Shown: positions 45,819 through 54,654 of the stretch, piece after piece | Numbering within the stretch: the stretch's first letter is position 1 | Layout of the letters: the number at the start of each line of letters is the position of its first letter | Source of the DNA: Pedobacter sp. ASV28 | GTDB taxonomy: Bacteria > Bacteroidota > Bacteroidia > Sphingobacteriales > Sphingobacteriaceae | Direction of reading: 5' to 3' | Length of the DNA: 64,000 bases | Assembly (NCBI RefSeq): GCF_016428855.1 | Contig: NZ_JAELTN010000014.1 | Span: 1-64,000 of the forward strand | Position numbers and translations under genes: made by a program | Notes under the pieces: model-generated | The model's input: the letters and a program-made list of their open reading frames with translations, nothing else | Database searches by the model: none | Told to the model about the DNA's origin: nothing

Positions 45819-46602
45819 TTACTTCTCTGTTTTGCTAAGTATGAATATGGTAGAGATAATGCACAAACTGCCTACCCAATCAATAGCATGAAACGCACCT
45901 TTAGCCAAACTACCGATAATATAGCTGCCGAAAGCGGCTCTGCCGATGCCAATAAACTTGATTTTTGCCTACCAATTAGTTTTATAGCAGTTAAATAAGT
46001 ATAAAATACAATTAGCGTACCAAATACAATAATAAATATTGCAGCTATAAAACTATAACTGTCCCAAATTCCTTCAACTTTCCAAGGAGCCTTAATGAAT
46101 GAAAATGCCCCCCAATTAACATCGCCCATCCTACCACAATGGTAGATTTGTACTTGTTCAATAGGCCTACCGGTTGCAAAGTATAAATGGCTAAAGCAAA
46201 AGCTGAGGCTATGCCCATAAAGAAAGCTGTTCTAGAATAGATAAGGTACCTATATCTCCATGTTTGACCAACAAAAACGTACCTAACACCGCTAGACCAA
46301 TGGCCAATATTTCTAGCCAACGTGGCCATCTTCTGTTTTTAAATGCCAGATAGGTTGCAATAACTACAGGGTCCTGTATATTACAACATTGTAGCTGCAT
46401 TAGCATACTTAATGGCAGCAAAATAGGTATATTGTACCGCTATCATCCCCGTAATTCCGAAAATTACCAATTGCAACGCATTCCGTTTATGCTTCCAAAT
46501 TGAGAAGGTCTCATGTCTATTGGTCACATAGGAAAACAATAAAAGAGGTGATAAGCAAAGAAAACCTGCGCACCGCACTAAAAAAACAAAATGGATATGC
46601 AT
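45819..46602 (-). pseudogene. EamA/DMT family transporter pseudogene
   Basis: The minus strand carries a recognisable EamA drug/metabolite transporter broken into pieces in different frames. In order they are: LQLVIFGITGMIAVQYTYFAAIKYANAATML (ending near 46381), [81 protein letters not shown], and [31 protein letters not shown] last piece continues AFHAIDWVGSLCIISTIFIL to the TAA at 45819. At least four small insertions or deletions separate them, and the first 50-60 residues of the family are missing at the 5' end, where the divergent AraC gene begins. Confidence 0.85.
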
Positions 46603-47499
46603 ACCGATTATATCAAAAGCATAAATAAAGTACTGATCTACATCGACGAAAATCTGGGAAACGAATTATCATTGGAGCTTATTTCGAAAATTGCCTGTTA
46701 TTCTCCATTTCATCTGCACCGTCTTTTTAAGGCCATCACCAATGAAAATCTAAATGCCTACATCATAAGAAAACGGATAGAAAAGGCATCTTCATTGTTA
46801 GTTCATCAAAGAATGCTAACTGTTACCCAACTTGCACTACAATGTGGCTTCAATAGCAATTCTTCCTTTACCCGTGCTTTTAAAAAACATTACGGACAAA
46901 GTCCTGCTGCCTTTCGGCAGTCATACCCCAAGCATTTTAGCAAGATAGGTAAAGTAAATAGCAAGAATGGACAAGTCGATTTTATGTCAGAGGCCTACAT
47001 TTGCAACATTAACCACCTTAAAAACTGGATAACAATGAATGCAAAAGTAGAAATTAGAGAAGTACCTACATTAAACATAGCTTATCTTACACATATTGGT
47101 ATAGATGCCCTAGATCAGACCTTTGAAAGGCTCATTAAATGGGCCGTACCAAGAGGACTGTTCGAAAATAACGGTGCTAAATTGGTCAGGGTTTATCACG
47201 ATAGCTTTAAAGTAACTGAAGCAGATAAGGTAAGGATGAGCTTAGGAATCATTTTAAAAGAACCTATACAGGTAGATGGAGGAATTGGGCTCACCACCAT
47301 TAAGAAGGGGAAATACCTTTCAGGACATTTTATCATCGAACCGAAGGATTTCGAACCATCATGGAGCAGCCTTTTCATTTGGATGAACGAGAAAGGCTAT
47401 AAAAAAGCTGATGGAAATCCATTTGAAATACTACACAATGACTTCAATGAGCACCCCGAAAAAAAGTGTATCGTAGATCTATATATTCCTATTGAATAA
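46591..47499 (+). CDS. AraC family regulator with GyrI-like effector domain
   Basis: A 302-residue regulator. The N-terminal 110 residues are two AraC helix-turn-helix motifs (LSLELISKIACYSPFHLHRLFKAITNENL and LTVTQLALQCGFNSNSSFTRAFKKHYGQSPAAF). From about 150 on, a GyrI-like small-molecule-binding domain follows (VEIREVPTLNIAYLTHIG, EKGYKKADGNPFEILHNDF). It is similar to Rob- and SoxS-like multidrug sensors. The start overlaps the broken end of the divergent EamA pseudogene, which may once have been its target. Confidence 0.93.
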   Translation: MDMHTDYIKSINKVLIYIDENLGNELSLELISKIACYSPFHLHRLFKAITNENLNAYIIRKRIEKASSLLVHQRMLTVTQLALQCGFNSNSSFTRAFKKHYGQSPAAFRQSYPKHFSKIGKVNSKNGQVDFMSEAYICNINHLKNWITMNAKVEIREVPTLNIAYLTHIGIDALDQTFERLIKWAVPRGLFENNGAKLVRVYHDSFKVTEADKVRMSLGIILKEPIQVDGGIGLTTIKKGKYLSGHFIIEPKDFEPSWSSLFIWMNEKGYKKADGNPFEILHNDFNEHPEKKCIVDLYIPIE

Positions 47500-47540
47500 G
47501 AAAAAACTATATATTACATAAATTTTTATAGCCCTGAACT

Positions 47541-47564
47541 ATGGTTGGGCTTATCGCCAACCAT
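47541..47564. terminator. 8-bp hairpin between the AraC and DinB genes
   Basis: ATGGTTGG (47541-47548) and CCAACCAT (47557-47564) form a perfect stem 15 nt before the DinB start. No T-run follows. Because it covers the first in-frame ATG of the DinB reading frame, the later ATG at 47580 is more likely used. Confidence 0.4.
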
Positions 47565-47579
47565 ATAAATCTTAAAAAG

Positions 47580-48023
47580 ATGACCGTAGAACAATCTATT
47601 AATCGACTCGAGTTTTTAACAAGCCACATTCCCCGTCTACTTTCAGAAATTGAGGAAGCAAACCTTTCTTTGAAAATCTCTCCTAAAAAATGGAGTAAAA
47701 AAGAAATTATAGGTCATTTAATAGATAGCGCTACCAATAATCACCAGAGGTTTATCCGCGGACAATTTGAATTAAATCCGGAAATAAGCTATAATCAAGA
47801 CAAATGGAATGAGTTTAATTTTTACAATGACATATCGGGTAAGCAGATAATATCCTTTTGGAAATTTTACAACCAGCAGCTTATGGAAATTGTGAAACGA
47901 ATTCCAAAGGAAAATTTGAGTAAAGAAGTAAGAATTGAAGACAAAAGCCTAACATTAGCATTTCTGTTTATTGATTATGTAAAGCATTTAGAACATCATT
48001 TAAAACAGATTGTGGAGTATTAA
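47580..48023 (+). CDS. DinB family protein
   Basis: A 147-residue four-helix-bundle protein of the DinB/YfiT-like superfamily. Two of the metal-binding histidine positions are seen in IIGHLIDSATNNHQRFIRG (near 45) and in FLFIDYVKHLEHHLKQI at the end. Members use a metal and thiols in transfer reactions, and some are induced by DNA damage. The start at 47580 is chosen over the ATG at 47541, which lies in a hairpin. No partner gene is evident. Confidence 0.88.
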   Translation: MTVEQSINRLEFLTSHIPRLLSEIEEANLSLKISPKKWSKKEIIGHLIDSATNNHQRFIRGQFELNPEISYNQDKWNEFNFYNDISGKQIISFWKFYNQQLMEIVKRIPKENLSKEVRIEDKSLTLAFLFIDYVKHLEHHLKQIVEY

Positions 48024-48037
48024 AATAGTTAGCGACA

Positions 48038-48178
48038 TCAAGTTTTACAGATATAACTGCCTGACATATATTCAATAACCTCAAGCACAGATTTCTCCTC
48101 ATGTTGGAATAACAAAACACTCGTATAGCCAATTGAAAATGCTCCCAATAAAAACACTGAACAAGAGATTCTAATCAT
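48038..48178 (-). CDS. Possible 46-residue membrane protein
   Basis: A short frame begins with ATG at 48178 and ends with TGA at 48038. It gives a hydrophobic helix (VFLLGAFSIGYTSVLLF) followed by a charged tail (HEEKSVLEVIEYMSGSYICKT). Such single-span miniproteins exist in Bacteroidota, but a chance frame in AT-rich DNA cannot be excluded. No promoter or ribosome site is clear. Confidence 0.3.
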   Translation of the reverse strand: MIRISCSVFLLGAFSIGYTSVLLFQHEEKSVLEVIEYMSGSYICKT

Positions 48179-48268
48179 AAGAAATTTCAGAAGCTAAAAA
48201 GAATTAAGATAGAAGCAGTTTACTAAACCCGACTGGCAGCGTTATCCAAATGAAATTGGATTAAGCCA

Positions 48269-48311
48269 AAGGCAAGACCATAGGTCGCCAAATGTACCTT
48301 GCCTTGTTTTT
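48269..48311 (+). terminator. Terminator-like hairpin before the ABC-exporter operon
   Basis: AAGGCAAG (48269-48276) pairs exactly with CTTGCCTT (48298-48305), with an inner GACC-ata-GGTC stem, and GTTTTT follows. It probably ends plus-strand transcription from the DinB side. Confidence 0.6.
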
Positions 48312-48437
48312 CTAAAAGTAACATACTTAAGTTTTTTAGCCTATTTTATGATAGCACACAGAAAGCGGCTTAAAATTCATAAAAAAAGTAACAAAACCAC
48401 ATTTTTTGTATCTTATAGGCAAACTAAAATTATTTAT

Positions 48438-49346
48438 ATGTTAAGTGTTAGAAATATTGTCAAACAATATGCTACGCATCTTGCCCTAGATCAGGTTAGT
48501 CTCGAAATTGAAAGGGGAAAGATTTTTGGGCTTTTAGGACCAAATGGTGCTGGCAAAACATCATTGATCAGAATCATTACCCAAATTACGGCACCCGACA
48601 GCGGAGAGGTTTATTTTAATGGCGAAAAACTAAATAGCAATCACATTGCCCAAATTGGCTATCTGCCCGAAGAACGTGGCTTATACAAAAAAATGGAAAT
48701 TGGCGAGCAGGTGCTTTACCTGTCCAAACTCAAAGGCCTGAATACCGCCGAGGCCACTAAACGCATCAAATACTGGTTCGAAAAACTGGAAATGAAAGAC
48801 TGGTGGAGCAAAAAGGTTGAAGACCTGAGCAAGGGCATGCAGCAAAAAGTACAATTTGTGGCCACCGTACTGCACCAACCAGAACTTATTATATTAGATG
48901 AGCCTTTTTCGGGCTTCGATCCTGTAAATGCCGATATCATCAAGAACGAAATTTTAGAACTCAACCAACAAGGTGCTACCTTTATTTTCTCTACCCACCG
49001 TATGGAAAGCGTAGAAGAGCTCTGTGACAACATTGCACTGATCAACAAATCTAAGAAGATATTGGATGGCAGTGTAGATGAAATTAGGGCCTCCTACCGT
49101 AACAATACCTATTGGATCGAATACGAAGGTGATTATCCGGTTGCCTCTAATGATATTTACGACGTGCTGCAAACGGAAAAAGTAAAGGCCAATACGCTGA
49201 TCAAAGTACAGCTAAAAACAGGCAAAACTGCCAATGAAGCACTGGCTAGCCTATTGCCTTATGTTCATCTGCACCGCCTAGATGAAGTAATACCTACTAT
49301 GAATGATATTTTTATTGAAAAAGTGAAAGGACAACACCATGAATAA
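48438..49346 (+). CDS. ABC exporter ATP-binding protein (NatA-like)
   Basis: A 302-residue ATPase of the ABC-2 type. Motifs are Walker A GPNGAGKTS (about residues 35-43), LSKGMQQKVQFVATVLHQPELIILDEPFSGFDP for signature and Walker B, and a C-terminal DUF4162 region (residues 215-300). The ATG at 48438 is chosen since upstream codons give an unrelated basic stretch. It overlaps the permease by 8 nt, so the two form one unit, similar to Na+ extrusion NatAB, but the substrate is unproven. Confidence 0.92.
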   Translation: MLSVRNIVKQYATHLALDQVSLEIERGKIFGLLGPNGAGKTSLIRIITQITAPDSGEVYFNGEKLNSNHIAQIGYLPEERGLYKKMEIGEQVLYLSKLKGLNTAEATKRIKYWFEKLEMKDWWSKKVEDLSKGMQQKVQFVATVLHQPELIILDEPFSGFDPVNADIIKNEILELNQQGATFIFSTHRMESVEELCDNIALINKSKKILDGSVDEIRASYRNNTYWIEYEGDYPVASNDIYDVLQTEKVKANTLIKVQLKTGKTANEALASLLPYVHLHRLDEVIPTMNDIFIEKVKGQHHE

Positions 49347-50673
49347 GATTTTACTCATTATACAAAGAGAATATTTTTCGAGGGTTAAAAAGAAATCGTT
49401 CATTATCATGACCTTTTTAACCCCATTATTAATTGCAGGCGTATATGGATTGATCGGCTATTTTACCTATAAAGGCATTAAAGACACCTTCGACAAGGTA
49501 GCCGTAGTGAGCCAGAACAAAACGCTAAGCGAAAGACTTCTTTCAGACAAAAATATATCTTATACCTATCTGGATGAAAGTCTTGATGAAGCTAAAAAGA
49601 ACATCAAAAAGTCTGATTACGACTATGTGCTGTATCTACCCGAATTTAGTTTAGATGATCCTAAGGGCATTGCACTGTTTGGTAGTAAACAAGCAGGCAT
49701 GTCATTAAACAGGCGAATTTCTGGAGATATTGAAGAACTGATCCGTAATCAAAAACTCAAAGAATCGGGCATTTCACAAAGTGACCTCGACAAGCTGAAA
49801 ACCTCAGTAGATATTGCCATCAAAAAAATTGCCGAAACGGGAACCGAACAAGAATCGAGTGCCGGGGCAAGTACTTTTATTGCCTTTGCCGCAGGTATCC
49901 TCATGTTTATGTTTATTATGCTCTATGGTATACAGGTAATGCGGGGCGTTATTGAAGAAAAAACCAGTCGCATTATCGAGGTGATGATTTCTTCGGTTAA
50001 ACCTTTCCAGTTGATGATGGGCAAGATTATAGGCATAGCTATGGTAGGCCTAACACAGTTCGTCCTATGGATCGTACTCACTTTTGCCATCAGTACAGTT
50101 GCAGTTAGTGTATTTGTCAACAAAGATGAGGTCAAAAAAATAAGTACTTCTACGCAGGTACAGCCTCAATTGACTGATGCCACCCAGGCAAGTGCTACGG
50201 CTGCAGCAGGACCAATTGGCGATATCCAAAAAAGCTTAGCAGGATTAGATATTGGCAAAATTGTTACCATATTCCTATTCTTCTTCCTAGCAGGCTATCT
50301 TTTCTATAGTGCTTTATATGCGGCCATAGGCTCGGCGGTAGATAATGAAACCGAAACCCAGCAATTTATGATGCCCGTTATGTTACCCTTACTATTAGGC
50401 TATGCCCTTTCGCTTAGCGTAGTGACCAATGATCCTTATGGCAATACTGCCTTTTGGTTATCTATGATCCCTTTCACCTCACCTATTGCCATGGTGGTAC
50501 GCCTACCTTATGGTGTTCCCAATTGGGAACTGGCCTTATCTATGATCATATTGGTACTTGGTTTTATTGGCACCGTTTGGACGGCCAGCAGAATTTATAG
50601 GGTAGGAATTTTAATGTATGGCAAGAAAACCACCTTTAAAGAAATGTTCAAATGGTTCACTTATAAGAACTAA
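49339..50673 (+). CDS. ABC-2 type permease (NatB-like)
   Basis: A 444-residue inner-membrane permease. One transmembrane helix near residues 20-45 is followed by a large extracytoplasmic region (to about 170), then five further helices (from FIAFAAGILMFMFIMLYGIQ on). The conserved EEKTSRIIEVMISSVKPFQLMMGKIIG motif marks the ABC-2/NatB class. It pairs with the ATPase at 48438. Confidence 0.92.
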   Translation: MNKILLIIQREYFSRVKKKSFIIMTFLTPLLIAGVYGLIGYFTYKGIKDTFDKVAVVSQNKTLSERLLSDKNISYTYLDESLDEAKKNIKKSDYDYVLYLPEFSLDDPKGIALFGSKQAGMSLNRRISGDIEELIRNQKLKESGISQSDLDKLKTSVDIAIKKIAETGTEQESSAGASTFIAFAAGILMFMFIMLYGIQVMRGVIEEKTSRIIEVMISSVKPFQLMMGKIIGIAMVGLTQFVLWIVLTFAISTVAVSVFVNKDEVKKISTSTQVQPQLTDATQASATAAAGPIGDIQKSLAGLDIGKIVTIFLFFFLAGYLFYSALYAAIGSAVDNETETQQFMMPVMLPLLLGYALSLSVVTNDPYGNTAFWLSMIPFTSPIAMVVRLPYGVPNWELALSMIILVLGFIGTVWTASRIYRVGILMYGKKTTFKEMFKWFTYKN

Positions 50674-50726
50674 ATTTCTGTAAAACTACTTATAAGCCGC
50701 TTAAAGATGGATAAGAAATTTAACGA

Positions 50727-50756
50727 GCTACCTTTGGCGAGGATGCCAAAGGTAGC
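50727..50756. repeat. 12-bp perfect hairpin after the ABC exporter
   Basis: GCTACCTTTGGC (50727-50738) and GCCAAAGGTAGC (50745-50756) form a perfect stem with a GAGGAT loop. It is followed 9 nt later by a second stem (50766-50789). It is too GC-rich for its surroundings and may be a structured RNA element rather than just a terminator. Confidence 0.6.
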
Positions 50757-50765
50757 CATTAGACC

Positions 50766-50797
50766 GGAGAGCGGCGTCCCCGCTGCTCCCATTTTTT
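50766..50797 (+). terminator. Second hairpin and T-tract, natAB operon terminator
   Basis: GGAG and AGCGG (50766-50774) pair with CCGCT and CTCC (50780-50784, 50786-50789) with a single bulged G, followed by CATTTTTTT. With the hairpin just before it, this makes a double stem ending the ABC-exporter operon. Confidence 0.75.
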
Positions 50798-50872
50798 TGA
50801 TTTGAATTTAAACGGCTTCTATTCAACTTTAGGCATAGTAAATATTTAGGTAGATAAAAGACGAACAACACC

Positions 50873-51778
50873 ATGAAAATCGCTGCTATAGATTTGGGTA
50901 CAAACACCTTTCATCTCATTATTGCTGAAAAAAGGGATAGTGAGATGAATATCATCTACAAGACCAATCAGCCCGTCAAATTGGGTGAAGATATTACCAA
51001 AGAAAACCGTATTATCCCAGTGGCATTTGAGCGTGGCATAAATTGCTTGAAAGATTTTAAAACCAGACTTGATGCCTATAAAGTAACCCGTCTTAAGGCT
51101 GTAGCTACATCTGGCGTACGCAGTGCCAGTAATGGACAGCAATTTATAGATAAGGTAAAAACAGAAACAGGTATAACCATTGATATTATAGACGGCCAAG
51201 AAGAAGCGAAGCTGATCTATGAAGGAGTAAAATATAGTGGCGCCATACAAGGAAAATCTGTAATAATGGATATTGGTGGCGGAAGTACAGAATTTATATT
51301 TTGTGATGAGCACCAACTCTACTGGAAAAAAAGCTTCGATATTGGGGCAGCAAGACTGATGCAAAAATTCTTCCATACAGACCCTATAAGTATTACAGAC
51401 CAGCAAAGTATTAAATCCCACTTACAGGAAACCTTATCTGAATTGATCACATTTGGAAATGACTTTGGTGCCCAAACCCTAATTGGCTCTGCCGGTGCTT
51501 TCGAAACCTATTCGGCCATGTTAAATCCATCCATTGACATCCATAAAATCTCCAAAGGAGAAATCGACATTATAAGTTATCACCGGTTATCAAAACAACT
51601 CATTAACTCAACTCACGAAGAACGCAGCAAAATGCCTAATCTTATTCCATTAAGGGTTGACATGATTGTAATGGCCAGTTTAATTACAAATTATGTATTG
51701 CAAGAGCTAAACGTTGAGAAAATAACACTGTCTACTTATGATTTAAAAATGGGAGTTTTACAAAGTTTGAGGTATTAG
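50873..51778 (+). CDS. Ppx/GppA phosphatase family protein
   Basis: A 301-residue exopolyphosphatase or guanosine pentaphosphate phosphatase of the actin-like ATPase fold. The first phosphate-binding motif is AAIDLGTNTFHLIIAE (residues 4-19) and the second is VIMDIGGGSTEF (about 129-140). It consists of the catalytic core only and lacks the C-terminal HD-like domain of E. coli Ppx, as is common for short Bacteroidota members. It hydrolyses polyphosphate or pppGpp; which one cannot be told. It is single. Confidence 0.93.
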   Translation: MKIAAIDLGTNTFHLIIAEKRDSEMNIIYKTNQPVKLGEDITKENRIIPVAFERGINCLKDFKTRLDAYKVTRLKAVATSGVRSASNGQQFIDKVKTETGITIDIIDGQEEAKLIYEGVKYSGAIQGKSVIMDIGGGSTEFIFCDEHQLYWKKSFDIGAARLMQKFFHTDPISITDQQSIKSHLQETLSELITFGNDFGAQTLIGSAGAFETYSAMLNPSIDIHKISKGEIDIISYHRLSKQLINSTHEERSKMPNLIPLRVDMIVMASLITNYVLQELNVEKITLSTYDLKMGVLQSLRY

Positions 51779-51889
51779 AATTGTATTTTTTCACTGCCTT
51801 AGATATTTTAGAAGATTTTAGACGAAATGCTTAAGTATACTTAGGTTTCTAAGGAGGTAAAAAATTATAAGGTAAAACTTACAGGTCTC

Positions 51890-53110
51890 CTACTTAAACC
51901 TAATCGCTTTCAAAGGACTGATCCTACTCACCAACATGGAAGGAATGATCAATACCATTGTACAAATTACTATAGTGGCGATATTGAGCAATAATACATC
52001 CGTAAAATGAACTTCCACCGGGACATAAGCTAAATAATAATTGGTTTGGTCCAATTTAAACAGGTGAGTGTATTCTTGTAAAAAGGCAAGCCCCAGGCCC
52101 AAGATATTGCCCAGAAGTAAGCCAATTCCCACCAGATATACCGCATTATAAAGGAAAATCTTCATCATGCTGCTGTTCTTCATCCCCATGGCTTTTAGAA
52201 TACCGATCATATTGGTCCGTTCCAAGATCATGATCAATAAGGCTGTAATCATATTGATCACACCTACAATGAGCATGAGTATCAACAGCACCTTTGTATT
52301 TACATCCAGCAATGACAACCAGGTAAAAATTTCTGGCGTACTCTCTACTACCGATCTCGATCTCAGTTTAAGCTCCAGGTTATTGTAAACTTCATCGGCT
52401 ACCACCTTCAACTTCTTAAAATCTTTAATACGGACTTCAATTCCCCCCATTTGGTTGGGTTCCCAATTATTTAATCGCCTGATCAGGTTAAGGTCACCTA
52501 TGGCAAAACTCTTGTCTATATTTTCTATACCAATGGAATAAATACCCACAATGGTAAGCTTACGTTTTCTGGGCGGATCTTGAACAAAATGCATGATAAA
52601 ACTGTCTCCCTTCTTAAGCATCAACCGTTTGGCCGTATACTCCGAAATCAATATCTGCTGCATCGCCTTGGCACTGTCAGCAAAATCAATAACCTTTCCA
52701 CTTATTAAATGCTTCTTAATATAGCTCCAATCGTAGCTTTGCTCAATTCCCTTAAAATTAATGCCCTCTACTTCGCCATTGGCCACAATGATGGCTGGTT
52801 TTGTAGCAAAAGGATAATAGGAAGCCAGCTCTTTATTTCCCTTTAAGTTATTGATCGTTGTATCATTGGGCACAAAAGGCGATTTTTCAAAAGAACCATT
52901 TAGATCATACCTATAGATTTGGATATCGCCAATAAATCCCCTCACCTTATCTTGTATTTCCGTTTTAAACCCTTTAATAATGGCGATAGAAAGTATCATC
53001 ACAGCCAAGCTGAGCATCACTCCAGCAATGGCAATACGAACAATGAGCTTGGAAAAGGTCCGTTCAGATTTTAGGGATATTCTACCCGATATGAAATATT
53101 CTACATTCAA
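51890..53110 (-). CDS. LolC/LolE-like ABC transporter permease (FtsX family)
   Basis: A 406-residue inner-membrane protein. An N-terminal helix (residues 24-50) is followed by a periplasmic MacB-like domain (about 55-260) and three C-terminal helices (VLLILMLIVGVINMITALLIMILE, then two more). The start VEYFISGRISLKSERTFSKLIVRIAI fits Lol-type permeases that release lipoproteins from the inner membrane. The ATPase is not beside it. Another MacB/FtsX transporter is the alternative. Confidence 0.85.
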   Translation of the reverse strand: MNVEYFISGRISLKSERTFSKLIVRIAIAGVMLSLAVMILSIAIIKGFKTEIQDKVRGFIGDIQIYRYDLNGSFEKSPFVPNDTTINNLKGNKELASYYPFATKPAIIVANGEVEGINFKGIEQSYDWSYIKKHLISGKVIDFADSAKAMQQILISEYTAKRLMLKKGDSFIMHFVQDPPRKRKLTIVGIYSIGIENIDKSFAIGDLNLIRRLNNWEPNQMGGIEVRIKDFKKLKVVADEVYNNLELKLRSRSVVESTPEIFTWLSLLDVNTKVLLILMLIVGVINMITALLIMILERTNMIGILKAMGMKNSSMMKIFLYNAVYLVGIGLLLGNILGLGLAFLQEYTHLFKLDQTNYYLAYVPVEVHFTDVLLLNIATIVICTMVLIIPSMLVSRISPLKAIRFK

Positions 53111-53189
53111 TTTTTCGCAATAAATTGTACCTTAGCAAAAATGCTGATTCAAATTCGAATTAGTGGACAAATGTTAAAAAAACCTGAAA

Positions 53190-54437
53190 ATGAACAAATC
53201 TATTTTACTGTTAAAGGTACTATTAGCCGTATTTACCTTTAGTGCCTGCGGACAGGCCACTAAAACAGCAAAAAAAAAGCCTGTAACCAAGGTATCAAGC
53301 CCAAAGACTACTAAATTTTTAACGGGTGCCGAACAAACAGAGCTATACCTGCCTTTATTAAAAGGAAAAAGAGTAGGTATGGTGGTTAATCCCACTTCTA
53401 TTATGGGCCAAACCACTACTGTAGACAGCCTATTGAAAAGAGGCGTAAACATTGTCAAGATTTTTGGTCCAGAGCATGGCTTTAGGGGTAATGCAAGTGC
53501 AGGTATCCATGTTGATGATGATGTTGATCAAAAAACAGGTATTAAAGCCATTTCCTTATATGGCAAACACAGCACACCAACCAAGGAAGATTTAGCAGAC
53601 ATAGACGTAATGATTTTTGACATACAAGATGTAGGTGTACGTTTCTATACCTATATCAACACGCTACAGCATGTTATGGAGGCCTGTGCATTATATGAAA
53701 AAGAAGTCATGATCTTTGACCGCCCCAATCCAAATGGCTTTGTAATTGATGGGCCTATACTAGACCCTCAATATAAATCTGGCGTGGGCATACAGCCCAT
53801 TCCCGTTGCCCACGGGCTTACCGTTGGCGAATATGCCCACATGCTAAATGGCGAAGGATGGCTAAAGGACAAGTTGAAGTGCAAGATTACGGTCATCAAA
53901 AATGCTAATTATACACATGATATGCCTTATGTACTACCAGTTAGCCCTTCTCCAAATCTCAATACTGCACAATCTATCTTATTATATCCCAGCACCTGTC
54001 TATTTGAAGGTATTTACATAAACCACGGTAGAGGCACCAAGTTTCCCTTTACCATATTGGGTGCACCTTATTACAAAGGGATCTACGATTTTTCATTCAC
54101 ACCTACAGGCATAAAGGGAATGGCCGAAACACCTATATTCAAAGATGAAGTATGCTATGGCGTTGACCTAAGAAACTATGACACTTCTATATTTAGGAAA
54201 ACCAGACAAATCAATATCCAATGGATAATGGAGCTCTATAAAGCTTCTCCCCGCAAAGCTGACTTCTTCAATTCGAAATTGAGCAATCAAATGCTCACCA
54301 TAGAAAAATTAATCGGTGTGGGCACCTTTAGACAACAAATTATTGATGGAAAAAGTGAGGCTGAAATTAGGGCAAGCTGGGAACCAGGCCTAAGCAAATA
54401 CAAGCAAATAAGAAAGAAATACTTGCTTTATCCTTAG
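53190..54437 (+). CDS. DUF1343 / NamZ-type exo-beta-N-acetylmuramidase
   Basis: A 415-residue lipoprotein with a lipobox (FSAC) at about residue 20. The family core is unmistakable: FGPEHGFRGNASAGIHVDDDVD, DIQDVGVRFYTYINTLQHVMEAC and DRPNPNGFVIDGPILDP. The founding member NamZ cleaves N-acetylmuramic acid from the non-reducing end of peptidoglycan chains, so this protein probably recycles cell-wall sugars at the cell surface. It is a single gene divergent from the Lol-like permease. Confidence 0.92.
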   Translation: MNKSILLLKVLLAVFTFSACGQATKTAKKKPVTKVSSPKTTKFLTGAEQTELYLPLLKGKRVGMVVNPTSIMGQTTTVDSLLKRGVNIVKIFGPEHGFRGNASAGIHVDDDVDQKTGIKAISLYGKHSTPTKEDLADIDVMIFDIQDVGVRFYTYINTLQHVMEACALYEKEVMIFDRPNPNGFVIDGPILDPQYKSGVGIQPIPVAHGLTVGEYAHMLNGEGWLKDKLKCKITVIKNANYTHDMPYVLPVSPSPNLNTAQSILLYPSTCLFEGIYINHGRGTKFPFTILGAPYYKGIYDFSFTPTGIKGMAETPIFKDEVCYGVDLRNYDTSIFRKTRQINIQWIMELYKASPRKADFFNSKLSNQMLTIEKLIGVGTFRQQIIDGKSEAEIRASWEPGLSKYKQIRKKYLLYP

Positions 54438-54511
54438 TTGACGTTTCGGGCTACGAATTAAGGTTACAGGGCAATACCCCCACTAAATGTTATGTCCTTA
54501 GTTAGAACAAT

Positions 54512-54585
54512 GATAAAGGAACAAAGAGCAAAGATAAAAGACTTTATATATAGCGAAGTTTTTCTTTACTCCTTGTTCCTTTATC
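54512..54585. repeat. Inverted repeat between namZ and pcm
   Basis: GATAAAGGAACAA (54512-54524) and its exact complement (54573-54585) flank a 48-bp AT-rich centre, with further copies of the words AAAGA and CTTTAC around. It lies between the convergent ends of namZ and pcm and may serve as a bidirectional terminator. Confidence 0.5.
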
Positions 54586-54654
54586 TTTACCCCTTTTTTA
54601 CTCTTTACTTTTTATATCAAATCGTAATTCGTAAATCTACAATCGTAAATTTTA

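Larger units (their letters stand above)
48024..48437. other. Gap between DinB and ABC-exporter genes
   Basis: The 414-bp gap contains a possible 46-residue membrane-protein gene on the minus strand (48038-48178) and a terminator-like hairpin (48269-48311). The remaining sequence is AT-rich and should include the ABC-exporter promoter. Confidence 0.5.

Noticed and set aside
50846-51421. Long minus-strand reading frame of 191 codons opposite the Ppx/GppA gene
   Set aside because: It mirrors a well-supported phosphatase gene, and its translation is rich in Cys, Phe and Tyr without any family signs, so it is an antisense shadow.
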